Assembly (NCBI GenBank): GCA_001455915.2
Contig: LNDK02000024.1
Location: forward strand, 2,542,001 to 2,606,000
DNA from: Samsoniella hepiali
Lineage: Eukaryota; Ascomycota; Sordariomycetes; Hypocreales; Cordycipitaceae
Length of the DNA stretch: 64,000 nucleotides
Reading direction: 5' to 3'
Shown: one piece after another, positions 20,948 to 31,659 of the stretch
How positions within the stretch are numbered: position 1 is the stretch's first letter
Layout: each line of letters opens with the position of its first letter
The notes under the pieces: generated by a model
The model's input: only the letters and a program-made list of their open reading frames with translations
What the model was told of the DNA's origin: nothing
Databases searched by the model: none
Translations under genes and position numbers: made by a program

Positions 20948-22727
20948 ATTTGTAGAATTTCTCCCGAGATCTACAAAATCCGCATTCCCCCTAGTGATAT
21001 GGGAATGGCCCAATGCCGTGTGTTGGGTTTTCGACGTGGTGGTGGCGCGTGGCGCGAGGACAGCGAGAGCGATGAAGAACAGGCGGTAAACGGAGTCTGC
21101 AACGTAGATGACTGAAGAAGCGCAAATCTTCAAGGTCCAGAGGTCAATCGCGGATGATGTATCAAGGTAGACAATGGGCTGCGAAACCTCCCCAACACGC
21201 AAGAGCACGGAGAAGGCCCTCTACGAGGAAAGCCGGAGTGGTCGGTGTGTTGGGTGCTTGGAGGATGGCCAGCCCTTTTGGTCGAAGAGCACGAAGCTGC
21301 GGGGGTTGGTGCCATGTCGAGGTAGAATGGGCGACATTTGCTGCTTTTCTCCGATCGAGGCTGTCGGGCGGGCAAAGTGAGTGCTTCAACGCTAAATTAG
21401 CTCTCTTTACTTGCCTTTGTTCTTTGGGAGGGCGGGGATAGTTGTAGCCGTGGTTGTAGCCTGTTGGCTCTCCAACCGCGCGCGAAACTTTTAATTTCGG
21501 CTGCCCATTCAGAGTGCATCCTTTTGTTGTCTCAGACGGCATCCCTGTTACATCCGGAGTCGCACAAGTGACCAGCTGTGCCTTCTTGTGCGGTAGCATC
21601 GGAGTCGGAAGAGAAAGAGAGGCGTGACAAAGCTGCATGTTCAGGGCACTGTTCTTGTGCATTTCGTACATGAACTCGTTTCGCCGTGGCGCTGAGCGAG
21701 CGAGCATCAAGGTCATCAGTGTAATGAACTTCTTAGGCAACTCTTTTTGTGCTGTAGATTATTCCCACTAGCCTGCAACTGATACCCATTTAGTTAGTTG
21801 GGCGAAGCAATAAGGCTGAGAGAACCCACTCTCCCCCCGCCAAGGACATATGTCAGGGGTTCCTTCCGGCGGCCGGATAGCATTTGTTACGCCAGCGGCA
21901 AGATTCAGCTATGGCTGAGACGGGTGAGGAGGTAAAGGAGGCTTCCATACCAGCACAATGGTGATGCCGGCCGATTGAGGAGGCGAAGAAAATGCCTGCT
22001 TCCAAAGACATTCTTGATGAATGCGATTTCAATGTTGAAAAGAGGTCGGAAGCAGCTTCAGGAAGAAATCCAGATGGCAGCCAGGGCACGGAGTAGATTG
22101 TCGCACTGCCTGGTACAACCACACTTTGTACGACCAGACTTGGTTCCCGGCTTCTGGTTGTGTCGGAGACTAACAAACAAAAATACATATTTCAGACCGC
22201 CAGAACAAAGCCACATAAAGAGCATAGGGGGCAAGTCTTGGCCGCCAATCGTCGGCGCTAATTGTGTGATTCGCTGCTCCTCGCTGCAACCTCTCGGCCA
22301 AGGATAGAGCAACACGTGTATCCGTCCACACTTTTATCGTCCTGCATTATCTACGTTATTTGGTGTGTAAATGAAAGGCATGCCCCTGCAGCAGGGGGGG
22401 TTATGTCCCCAAATCGGTTGTTGAGGGTGCCTCAATGAAACCCGGCGCTTAAACGCGGAGACGCAGCCCAACCCTTCCCTTTTATCTACCAGATCTATCA
22501 TCTTCCTCTTTTCGTGCGCCTAACCCCGTTCTTTCGATCTGTATTTCTATTCCGCCCGTACTACTTTCTTTTCTTTCTCTCCACGCTCCCTTGCGGTGTG
22601 GGTGTTTTTTTCCCGTTGTCGAAACACAGTCTTGTGATACTACCAAGCGAACTACTTTTTTTATTATTGTTTTTTTTACCTTGATATGAAACGAGTCTTG
22701 TTTTCCCCGCAGTCTCGACAGCCCACC
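20948..22727. other. Divergent intergenic region
   Basis: About 1.78 kb between two divergently read genes. A minus-strand frame at 21162-21740 is open for 192 codons but has no splice context or family resemblance and probably lies in the membrane protein leader. The final 250 bp (22480-22727) is pyrimidine-rich, typical of a fungal core promoter and leader for the glycosyltransferase gene. Confidence 0.4.
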
Positions 22728-24076
22728 ATGATCCAACAACTGTTCCGACGGCGGCCGCTGTTGACAGTCTTGCTAGCTGCCACCTGTACGGTCATTTTCT
22801 TGGTCGCGGTACCCAGGAACCCACTCAGATCTTCCAATCTTGCCCAGCAAGGGCAAGGCGCGCTGCAACATATCAATAATGCGACACTGGGTGTAAGTCT
22901 CGAGTCCTCTTGCTCCAGCTGATTTTTCGGTTTTAAAAAACCAAAGTGGCATTACTAACCTGTTGCCATGTTTTACCCTGTCGATAGTTTGAGAAAATCT
23001 TTGCCGTTGGCTTGCCAGAGCGGACCGATCGCCGCGACGCCCTGACGCTTCAGGCGGACCTTAGCAATCTGAAAATCGACTTCATAGACGGGGTCAAGGG
23101 CGATACAATGGCCGAAAAGGCCATTCCGGTTACAGAAGCCGGTGTTACCCTCAGCCCGCCCGTGCTTGGCTGCTGGAGGGGCCACATGAACGCTATTACC
23201 GAGTACGTCCAGTAGCCAGTTCAACCTCTACCGCTACGCGCTTGCACAGCTTCAGAAGCGGCGAGACTAATCGCGTGCAACAGGGTAATTCGACAGAACC
23301 TGTCTTCCGTCTTGATCCTTGAAGACGATGCCGACTGGGACGTGAGGATTCGCCAGCAGCTCCACGACTTTGCACTCGCCACCAGAGCCCTCACCCAGCC
23401 ACTGGCCGGGTCCTCTCCCTCGAACCCTTCCTATGCCGACGCGACAATGCTCGATCCTTCGCAGCCAGAAGGCCGCGAGATGAACATGCAAAATCTGCCC
23501 TCCACAGTGCCGCCGCGCCTTTCGCCATACGGCGATGACTGGGACATTCTCTGGCTTGGCAATTGCGGATTGCACTTTCCATTCTCTCACTCGGACAATA
23601 TTCCAAAAGCTCGTGTCATCTTTCGGGATGATGAGACGGTGGCGCCGCAGCGAAATCTGTGGTCCATCAACCAGCCCTTTACGCTCAAGGAAGAATATCC
23701 AGCGCACACGCGCGCCATACACCACGCGCAGGAAGGTGTCTGCACCGTGGGGTACGCGCTCAGCCATCGCGGCGCGCGGCGCCTTTTCCAAGAGGTGGCG
23801 CTGAAGCCGGTCACGGACGCGTACGATATTCTGATGCGTTTCTTTTGCGAGGGGACGCATGGCAGGAAAAAGGGTGTCTGTATTGCACCGCAGCCACCGT
23901 ACTTCCACAGCCATAGGCCAGCAGGCCCAGTAAGTGCTGGTAGTGACATTGGTGACCACAAGGGCGAGTATAGAAAGGAGCCCGTGACGGACATGGTGCG
24001 CTGGAGTGTAAGCTTAAACGCTCATGTTATTATCGATGGCCGTACAGACTACGTCGACCAGTATCCTGACGAATAG
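22728..24076 (+). CDS. Glycosyltransferase family 25 protein
   Basis: Exons are 22728-22892, 22988-23202 and 23284-24076 (390 aa); introns of 95 and 81 nt keep phase. The start at 22728 has a good CACCATG context; an in-frame ATG at 22686 would add 14 residues. The protein is type II: basic N-terminus (QQLFRRRP), a membrane anchor (LLTVLLAATCTVIFLVAV), a stem, then a catalytic domain. The domain begins with FEKIFAVGLPERTDRRDA, has LSSVLILEDDADWDVRI with the acidic triad expected for nucleotide-sugar binding, and continues with DWDILWLGNCG and CTVGYALSHRGARRLF. These are hallmarks of family GT25 (bacterial lipopolysaccharide and animal collagen galactosyltransferases). A Golgi role in glycan extension is inferred; the acceptor is unknown. 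Confidence 0.88.
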
Positions 24077-27000
24077 ACAGTGCCATGGGCATGAGCTGTC
24101 AGGTTGTATTTCATATCTCCATTATGACCATATGCATACCTTAATATTAAATGATATATCGGCAGCACATCCCTTTTGCTTGGGGATCTTTCAACGCGAC
24201 AATATGTGCTTCTGTGGGCGGAGTCGTGTGGGTAGTAGACGACACACGGCTACATGATGCGTTTGTCGTTCGTGACGGCATCTCAAAATGATGAACTCTT
24301 CCTCATTCTGCTTAGTCGCTACGCGTTCACTGCCGACACCAATAGCTCAGCTTCCTATTCTAGCCTCACAGTAGATCGCTACCCTAGAGACGCATCGGAA
24401 ATGAATATTGGCGAGTTTCGCATACAATTCATTTGGCATCACGCTGGTAATTACATGGTTTCGCTTTGGAGCAAAGGCTGCCTACCAATTCCGACAGAAA
24501 ATGTTGGTTGTTACGAAGATGAATTCTACGTTGCCATCAGAGGCATTCTCACCAACACTCAACAGCTCGCTCCCTCGCTCGCTTCATCGCCGAGTTCCTG
24601 CCTTCGACCATAGCTCGGTTCTGTCATTGTCCGCAACTGCCGACAGGCCGGTACGTAATAGGAGTAGATCGTACGGCTTGCGACTTCAGCTGTTCCACAA
24701 AGCTGAGATGCATGTCTTGGCTGAATTACTAGCAAGGCCCCCCAATCAAAGAGCGAGGGCCCGTCTCCGCAAAATAATCTCGTTTGTTCCAATTTTTTTA
24801 TTGTTTAATCAATCGAGGCCATATCAATGCAGCGACCCAAGGTGGCCGGCTGAGGTGAACCCATGCGGCCGTCCCTAGATGGACTGGGCTTCGGTGGCGT
24901 CCGGCCTGGTGCAGCGAAATGCGACAAAACAACCTCTTTTGGGAGTGTTCCTCGGTCATAGCTGTGTTCAGACTCTGTCCGCCCGTGGTGCCCAATGTGT
25001 GTGCCCCATTGTTCCCTGATTGGTCTCACTCACCCTGCGAGCTCCTACAGCTGTCAGTCATGAGCAAGGAGTTGAACCTGTCGCAGTGAACAATAAAAAA
25101 AACCTGCGACAGGCACTCGATTGAGGTAGCCTAATATTTGCTTTTTTGTGTGTGCTGTGTTCAGATTTCATTTTTCTTTTGCCACTGATGCTACTATGAC
25201 CCGCACACGGCACAGGTCTCACGGCAGCCCTCGGCGCTGCCCTGTTTTCTTTTTGTCTTCCCCAACCCCCTTTTTGAAAAGCGAATAGCCCAATGCGGTT
25301 TCATTTCGGCGACTGACTCGTTTTTGCTCTGAATTTTGTTGGCAAGATTTGGGCTCAGGGGTAGCTGCATGTAAACAATGACATCGAGTTGCCCCCCTTG
25401 TCCCTTGTCCTTGTCGGGGGCCGAGAACTTTGCCGGATCAGCCGATGGGCCATAGAACCCATGCAAAAGAGTCCGAAAACGAGGATACTCGAGAAATCGG
25501 CGCAAATGGCTTGGCGCAACGCATAGCTTGTGCGAAGTCCCCCCCCCCCCCCCCCCACCTCCTCTTTTTTTTTGTCTTTTTATAAGGTCTAGCCGCCGGC
25601 GGGCCGGGGGCAGCCGGGGGCGGCNNNNNNNNNNNNNNNNNNNNNNNNNNNNCCCCCCCCCCCCCCCCAGTTTCTCCTTTTTCTTAGTCTGATATCAAGG
25701 CGTTACGCCCGGAGGGCGCGGGGAAGCCGGGAGCGGACCTATCAAGTGGGCTTCCCGCCCGGCAACGTCAGAGCGCACTTGTCAAATCGATCGCCCCCGG
25801 TTCAGATCGATGTACAGAGTCGAAAGGGACAGTGGAAGCTCGGCCATCCGATCATCCGACCGTCCGACGTTGCAATGGGCAAGATGGACACCAGCTAGTT
25901 TAGCCTATTCACGCCATCTCTCCTCAGCCCTGTCTTACAAAGTACGTATTCGAAATTGCGCCCTGACAGGTATCAGAGATGCTGCATAAGGGATATAATT
26001 ACACAGTGCATCACAAAGAAAGAAAGAAAGACACGGGATGGCTTGAGGCAGGTTCAGCTTGGGAGGGGGTTGATTGACAAAGGGAACCGTTTCCAACTAC
26101 GCGCCCAGTGTTTTGAACAGTCAGCTTGAAAAGTCTCACTTGGTCTAGTTTTTGAGAGTCTTGGAGTTGTCTTATTCTGCTGCAGTAGCCAAGTTGTCTC
26201 TTGCCACTCACCGCTCCTCCCCCGCAAACTGAGCCCAACTTGTCTTTTTGCTTTTGCGGCCCGGCCCCCACGTGTTGATGATAGAGGCAGCGCGTCACTC
26301 AATTTTAAAACGGAGAATAGGAAAAAAATCAGTGACGTTGGATGCAGATGACAATTCAGGAGGATGCAAGGGGCACGTCACCACGGAGCGTCTTATTTCC
26401 TTCCTCCCGGCTGTTTCTCCCCGAATAAAAAAAAGCAAGTAAGGTGAGCCTCTTTTTTAACGGCCTCATGGAGGAGATAGCATGTGACCCTGTTGACGTT
26501 GGGCTGAGGAGGCTGGGTCAGACACTGGCGTTGAATTTTTCTGCCAATGCTAAGTCTACTGCCCACTGTTGGAGGATAGTCGAGCTTTCCGCTGAAAATG
26601 ATATGCAGCCTGGTAGATTTTTTTGTGGAAATACTATATACTCTTATTTGAGTGCTTTCTACTGCTTTCGGTAAGTACCGTGAGTGTAACTAACTCTGGT
26701 TCACTACCATCTTGGTGTAACCCTGTAAGCAGGCTGAGGACTGGCAAAGGGATACGTGGTTATCATGTCTAGGACTTGTTTCACTTTGGTCGTCCTCGGC
26801 CTTTGATACCCGACCGTGTACTCCATATTTTATGTTTTCAAGCTCATTGTTGCACTCTGGAGGTACTTGGGGCGTATTGTCAAATTCTAAGGCAGCGGCA
26901 GAAGCGGCCTGGGAGTAGAAGCAATACCAAAAGCCAGGCGGGAAAGAAAAAGAAAACTACGAAGCGCAAATACGGTTAGAACAACACCGCAGATTAAGAT

Positions 27001-27259
27001 TACCGTATAACTCTTCTCCAGAAGAAAAACTCTATTCTGTCTTGGAAAATCTGGAAATGAAGTGGCGACGAGGTGGCTCAAGCCCGTCCGTGCAACTGGT
27101 CGAGGTTCCTCTATGCGGCCCTTGCCTCGATCCCCCATGTCTTGTCTCTGGCTAAACCAAGACAAGGCCACAGCAGGTAGAGGGATTGAGGGCTCCGAAT
27201 GCAACCCAACCAGGAGGGGAACATAGGTCTGGGTGGTTCAAAGGCCGGCCAGAAAGAAA
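24077..27259. other. Long gene-poor region with assembly gap
   Basis: More than 3 kb separates the glycosyltransferase from the hydrophobin gene, both on the plus strand. I see no gene with splice support. The stretch includes poly-C runs at 25539-25556 and 25653-25668, an undetermined block between them, an AAAG microsatellite near 26016-26030, and T- or A-runs throughout. Part of it may be a long hydrophobin promoter, since developmentally controlled fungal genes often have extended upstream regions. Confidence 0.45.
25625..25652. other. Undetermined bases (28 N), sequence gap
   Basis: A block of 28 N follows a GC-rich segment (25592-25624) and is followed directly by 16 C. Another 18 C run lies about 70 bp upstream. 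The gap most likely marks a place where homopolymer or GC-rich sequence stopped the assembly; its real length is not known. Confidence 0.98.
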
Positions 27260-27267
27260 TATAAATA
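27260..27267 (+). promoter_or_regulatory. TATA box of hydrophobin gene
   Basis: TATAAATA lies about 150 bp upstream of the hydrophobin start codon. It is followed by a CA/CT-rich leader with repeated CCAA units at about 27360-27390, a pattern of strongly expressed fungal genes. Confidence 0.65.
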
Positions 27268-27408
27268 GGCCAGCTTCTTCCCTCCAGAAGGGAATGGAAT
27301 CACTCACAACTCAACCACTCAACTACCACTACAACAATCACCTCCTTCTTCACACACTCAACCAACCTTTTCCAAACCAACCAACCAACCCTTCCAAACA
27401 CCTTCAAA

Positions 27409-27794
27409 ATGTTCGCCACTGCCATCTTCGTCTCCTTCCTCGCCGTCGCCACGGCCGTCCCCACCAACAGCCCTCCTTCGGCTCAGGTTGGTGACAACTG
27501 CGGCAACGCCAACAGCATCCACTGCTGCGATACCGAGACGGGCAACAAGATCTCCTCCGGTGTCCTCAGCGGACTCGACCTGTCCAGCCTCCTTGGCCAG
27601 TGCAACGACATCACCGCCACCGTCATCGGCGCCGGTATCCCCATCAAGAATGCCTGCAGCACCCAGGTCTGCTGTGGTCACACCAACCAGAACGTGAGTA
27701 AAAGAAACACACATACCCAGTCCACAATGACATCTGCTGACCAATCCAATAACAGGGCCTCGTCAACCTCGGCTGCACTCCCATTAGCCTTTAA
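27409..27794 (+). CDS. Class I hydrophobin
   Basis: Exons are 27409-27693 and 27756-27794 around a 62 nt intron (GTGAGT..AACAG), giving 107 aa. The signal peptide is MFATAIFVSFLAVATAVP. The mature chain has eight cysteines spaced C-x7-CC-x24-C-x17-C-x4-CC-x12-C-x5, which fits class I better than class II spacing. The short last exon completes the tail GLVNLGCTPISL. Hydrophobins are secreted and self-assemble at the hyphal or spore surface into an amphipathic film; class I films are rodlets that survive detergent. A TATA box and a long CA-rich leader suggest strong, regulated expression. The gene is tail-to-tail with a phosphatase-like gene, 183 bp apart. Confidence 0.93.
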
Positions 27795-27977
27795 ATGTGT
27801 CCTTGCACATCTCTAAACATGTGCGGAGAAAAGGAGAGATGCGTTCTGCTGCGGGCGGGACAGGCATCAAACGTTCTATTCGACAAATAATTCCTATTTT
27901 ACTTTAGATAGCTTATTACACCTTATTTACCTACTCATATCTGCTTTTTTGTGACATGTTCAACCATTTCAACCAGC

Positions 27978-28431
27978 TCAGCTAATCAAGCTGTTCTTCG
28001 CACCATACAGCGACATTGTATCTGTGCTGTTTTTATACGTAGCATTGCAATGCTCTGTGAAGCCGGTAAACATGTCCGCACGCTGCTGCAGATACTCGCC
28101 AAAGGCGTCGCGGGAGCAGCTCGTGCCCGGCCCGTCGGCGCAGCTGGGCAGCGGCTGCGGGGCGCTGTTGACCAGCACGCGGTAGAACTCGCCGTCGTCG
28201 TAGCCGTGGCTGCCCCGGCACTGGAGGCGCTCAATGGCAATGTTGCCGAGAAAGGGCAGGATGTTGGAGCTCTTCCACGCGCGGCGGTAGTTGATGCGGT
28301 CGGTGGGCATGGTGTCGTTGACGTTGGCGGCGCCGCTGAACGCGGAGTTGTTGAAGAGACCCATGGCGACAACGACCATGGGCGGCATCTCGCGATGGGT
28401 GAAGCTCACCAGCAAATCGTCGACGTCGCTA

Positions 28432-28466
<35 letters not shown>

Positions 28467-29402
28467 ACTGCTGCTGTTTTTCGCATTGCTCATGAGGAGC
28501 TCGCCGGTCGCCTTCAGCCAGGGGAGGCCGTTGTAGCCGGCCACGTTGCTACCATACCCGACATTGTAGTGGTAGCGAACGTCCTCAGCATACTCCCAGG
28601 CCAGCCAGTCGTCGGGGGTGAAGAGGTCGAGGCTGCAAAACGGCGACTTGCCGCGAATCACCGTCTCGTAGCCGCACAGCTGCTGCATGCCGAAAATATC
28701 CTTGGCGGTAAAGTTGAAGCCGGGGGCCGCCTGTTTCAGTCGCGCGACGATGGGCTTGGTGTACTTGTCCGTAAACTCGTCGGCCTCGTCGCTGCCGGCC
28801 GACGACGAGTAGGCCGGGCAGGCCTTGTACGGCGTCAGGCTGTCGGCGCCCGCCTCCTTGGACTCGTAGATGCTGCGGACATCGATGCCGCTGCTGTCGT
28901 CCTTTTCCAGGCCGCGCGCCAGCGCCTTGGCTGACTGCAGCGTCCGGGACGCCGACGAGGTCCAGACCTGCCGGGGCGCGGAAAAGTTGGGGTAGCGAAA
29001 GTTGAGGTCGACGCCGAGCTGGGTGGCCTCGAGACGGCCGACGCGGGTCAGCAGCGAGACCTCGGCGTCGCTGACGGGCGGGTGCCAGGGGGCGAGGAAG
29101 CTCAGCGCGGGCACCGTGGTCCAGTCGACGGTGGTGTTGGCCAGCTTGTCGACGAAGCCCTCAATGTACTCTTCGTAGTCAAAGTCGTTGGCGTAGATGG
29201 CGGCATGGCGGACGAGGTAGGCGGCGCGCTCGGCCGTGCAACCCTGGGGCGCGTCGGGAGAGGCGGGAGGGTCTTGAGGCTCAAAGTACGGCGCGATGCC
29301 GGTGAGATGGTGAAGAGGGTTGAAGTCGTATGTGGAGTACAGGGCTGAGGCTGAGACAGCGGCTGCCAGAGGCAGGGCTCTGAGGAATGTGTTTTTGGCC
29401 AT
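27978..29402 (-). CDS. Histidine phosphatase-like secreted protein
   Basis: An intronless ORF of 474 aa from Met 29402 (MAKNTFLRALPLAAAVSASA, a signal-anchor-like start); an ATG at 29453 would add 17 polar residues. The fold resembles fungal histidine acid phosphatases and phytases. The N-terminal signature region YLVRHAAIYANDFDYEEY stands at aa 62-79, WTSSASRTLQSAKALARGL follows in the usual second-arginine position, and a C-terminal FTHREMPPM near aa 333 takes the place of the HD/HE proton donor. The first motif keeps Arg-His but lacks the Gly, second Arg and Pro of RHGxRxP. A Ser/Asn run of about 17 residues is encoded by a CTG-type microsatellite at 28430-28480. It may be an active divergent phosphatase or a non-catalytic relative. 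Confidence 0.82.
28430..28480. repeat. Trinucleotide microsatellite inside phosphatase-like gene
   Basis: An imperfect (CTG)n run on the plus strand is read on the minus strand as Ser/Asn codons in the phosphatase-like ORF. It lies in a surface-loop position just before the presumed proton-donor motif, so length changes should stay in frame. Confidence 0.8.
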
Positions 29403-31659
29403 CTTTTCTGGCTTACTGAATTGTTTCAAATTCGAAAGCGACTTCAGGGACATATGCGGAAGCGTCTTTTAGAAGCCCAAGCACAATTCATTTTGTTTTA
29501 TAGCTTTGTTTATTAGCTGCCTCCTTGGAGATCGGCATCGGTTCATTGACGTCACGCACGTACCCGGTACCTTGATTTGTGATAAGCTTAGCTGCATCGT
29601 GCCAGCTTACGATGGGGGAGATATCCACTGGGGTGGAAAACAAGCTGAAAAAGGCCAGGAACCGGGAATTGGCAGGCGATGGATTTTATTTTCCTGCGTG
29701 TGAGCGAGCCTGGAGACTGGGTGGCGGAGATGATGCTTGGTTGGGCTCGGAGCCGAGGCTAGGTAGTAGTATATGATCATGGCAAGTTGATGTCCAGTTA
29801 ACAGGATAGACTATTAAATAACCCTTTTTTTCCTTTGTTGCAAGAAGCTGTTTAGCTTTTTTTCTCAAAGTTCTTTTTTCATGGCACACGACATCTGTTG
29901 CTTGGTCTGATGGTGTCTTGCACAAGGTAGCACTGACAGCGGTCGCCCCAGCAGGACCTGCATGTCATTCCCTGTGGAGCGATATTGGGGCTGATGTGGT
30001 ACAGATGTTGTTTTATTGTTTATTTGGACGTGGCACTTCGAACAGGCTGCCGAATGTATAAATTGGCTGCACTGCTTGGGAAGTGGCTGTACTGGAACAG
30101 CGGTTTGCTCCAAGCCGCCACTGAATACTCTGAATACTCGGTATCTGTAATCTGTAATCTTTAGGGAATAGACTGAGACGAACTAGGCCAATACGCACAG
30201 ACGCCAGAGCTGTCGATTACCACCTGTCGGCTGCCGACTAGCACTGCGAGTCGTTGAGGCAAGGCTGCGGCTGGCAGCCATGCTCGCATGTTTCCGCGGT
30301 ACCAGACAGAGAGACGATGGAAATGTGCGAGAAACATGGCAAATATTGGCATCAACCAGACCAGCTAGCAATCATGGTGTGGCACGAAAACTGTTGTGTA
30401 GTGTCACTGTTTCGCACCCGAGCGACGGCGCCCCTGCTGCGAATGACGCGGATTCAGACGCCTGTGTTATGTATTGAAAGGAGGAAGCGCGCTGGGTGAT
30501 GACGGCCTGTTTTAGATATTTATTCTGGTCGTGCAAGGAGGTTAATTAGAGGAGCCAATGGCTCACGGGGAGAGCATGGGCGAGTGTTGCGCCATTGGCT
30601 GGTGGCTGTGGCTGATGGCGCTCGGGCTGCGGCTCGTCTACAGGTAGCAGTGGATGTAGAAGGAGGGTAGAGGAGACACGGATGGGCGAGATTATGTGTG
30701 TGTAATGGGCTAGAACCTGGTAGCCAGTACATGTGCGGGACATTGCGGAAGCTGAGCCGCGCCTTGCCCGCCCCGGCACCACAGGTCCCCAATTTGCACC
30801 ACGGTACCTTTGTTCTTGGTGGAGCAGTCATACATTGTGCAAGTACCCCCCCCGTCTTGCAGCCTCCTCCGTTCCGGTAAAAAAAGAAAAAGTGGCCCCC
30901 CCAGCGTCGTCTGCTGCTTGACGACTGGCTGGCCTGGCTGTCGCGCACGCAGGGTACCAGCGGTACTTGCTCTTCTGCGGCGGCGCCCAGCAATGCGCGA
31001 GGTACCCCCGGCGACGGGCTCGCCTGGCAAGACGTCTTGCCATCTCTCGCATATCTGGGGGACGCTGCCCTCGACCCATTCCTCGCCCGCCCTCCATCGC
31101 CTCGACATCTACACCTTGCACCAACGCCCGCCCGAACGCTGCATGACTCGTTCTTCTTCCTCTCGACGCTCCTTCCAGGCCATGCGAGCCCGACGCTTCT
31201 ATCCTGCCTTGTCTCTTCTGATTTGAATTTTGTCCGCGCCCTTTTTTTTGTAAGTCTACCTGGCCGCTGTTGCCCACGCCTTCGTTTTTTTTTTCCGGCG
31301 CTGTGTGTTTGATGCCGTTGCACTTCTCGCGCACACGACCCTGCGTACCGACTGCGCTCAACTTGGCCCCCTGCTTTTGCCCACGACTGTGATTTCTAAC
31401 CTGCAACGTAGATTCGCGCAAACGCAGAGTCCCGGCCCGCTGCCTTGACAACATCCGACCGGTCGCATCATCACCATCACCTCTTACAGATCCGCGACCA
31501 TGCCCCTGGTATCTTGACCATAGCCTCTATTACCTCGCGGCGCATCGCTCCCCGACATTTTCTTCTTTAACAAACCGATCCTCCTTATTACTCTGCCCGA
31601 CCCGGCTCCTCCGCCAATCGATAAAATAATACCCGTTGATACCCCAAAACATCGATACC
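29403..31659. other. Divergent intergenic region and long leader of KDM5 gene
   Basis: About 2.26 kb between the phosphatase-like and demethylase starts. From about 30980 to 31659 the plus strand is rich in C and T with few purine runs, typical of the long promoters and leaders of large fungal regulatory genes. Long minus-strand frames at 30520-31454 are by-products of this composition. Small direct repeats (CTGAATACT, CTGTAATCT) occur at about 30127-30160. No other gene is supported. Confidence 0.45.

Noticed and set aside
21162..21740. 192-codon minus-strand frame upstream of the membrane protein gene
   Set aside because: No recognisable domain, irregular composition and no splice partner; more likely leader or promoter sequence.
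27951..28934. 327-codon plus-strand frame opposite the phosphatase-like gene
   Set aside because: Ala/Val-rich antisense translation without domains; the minus strand has a signal-type N-terminus and phosphatase motifs.
30520..31454. Minus-strand frames of 267 and 208 codons upstream of the KDM5 gene
   Set aside because: They mirror a CT-rich promoter and leader, giving Arg/Lys/Gly-rich nonsense without splice sites or homologous motifs.
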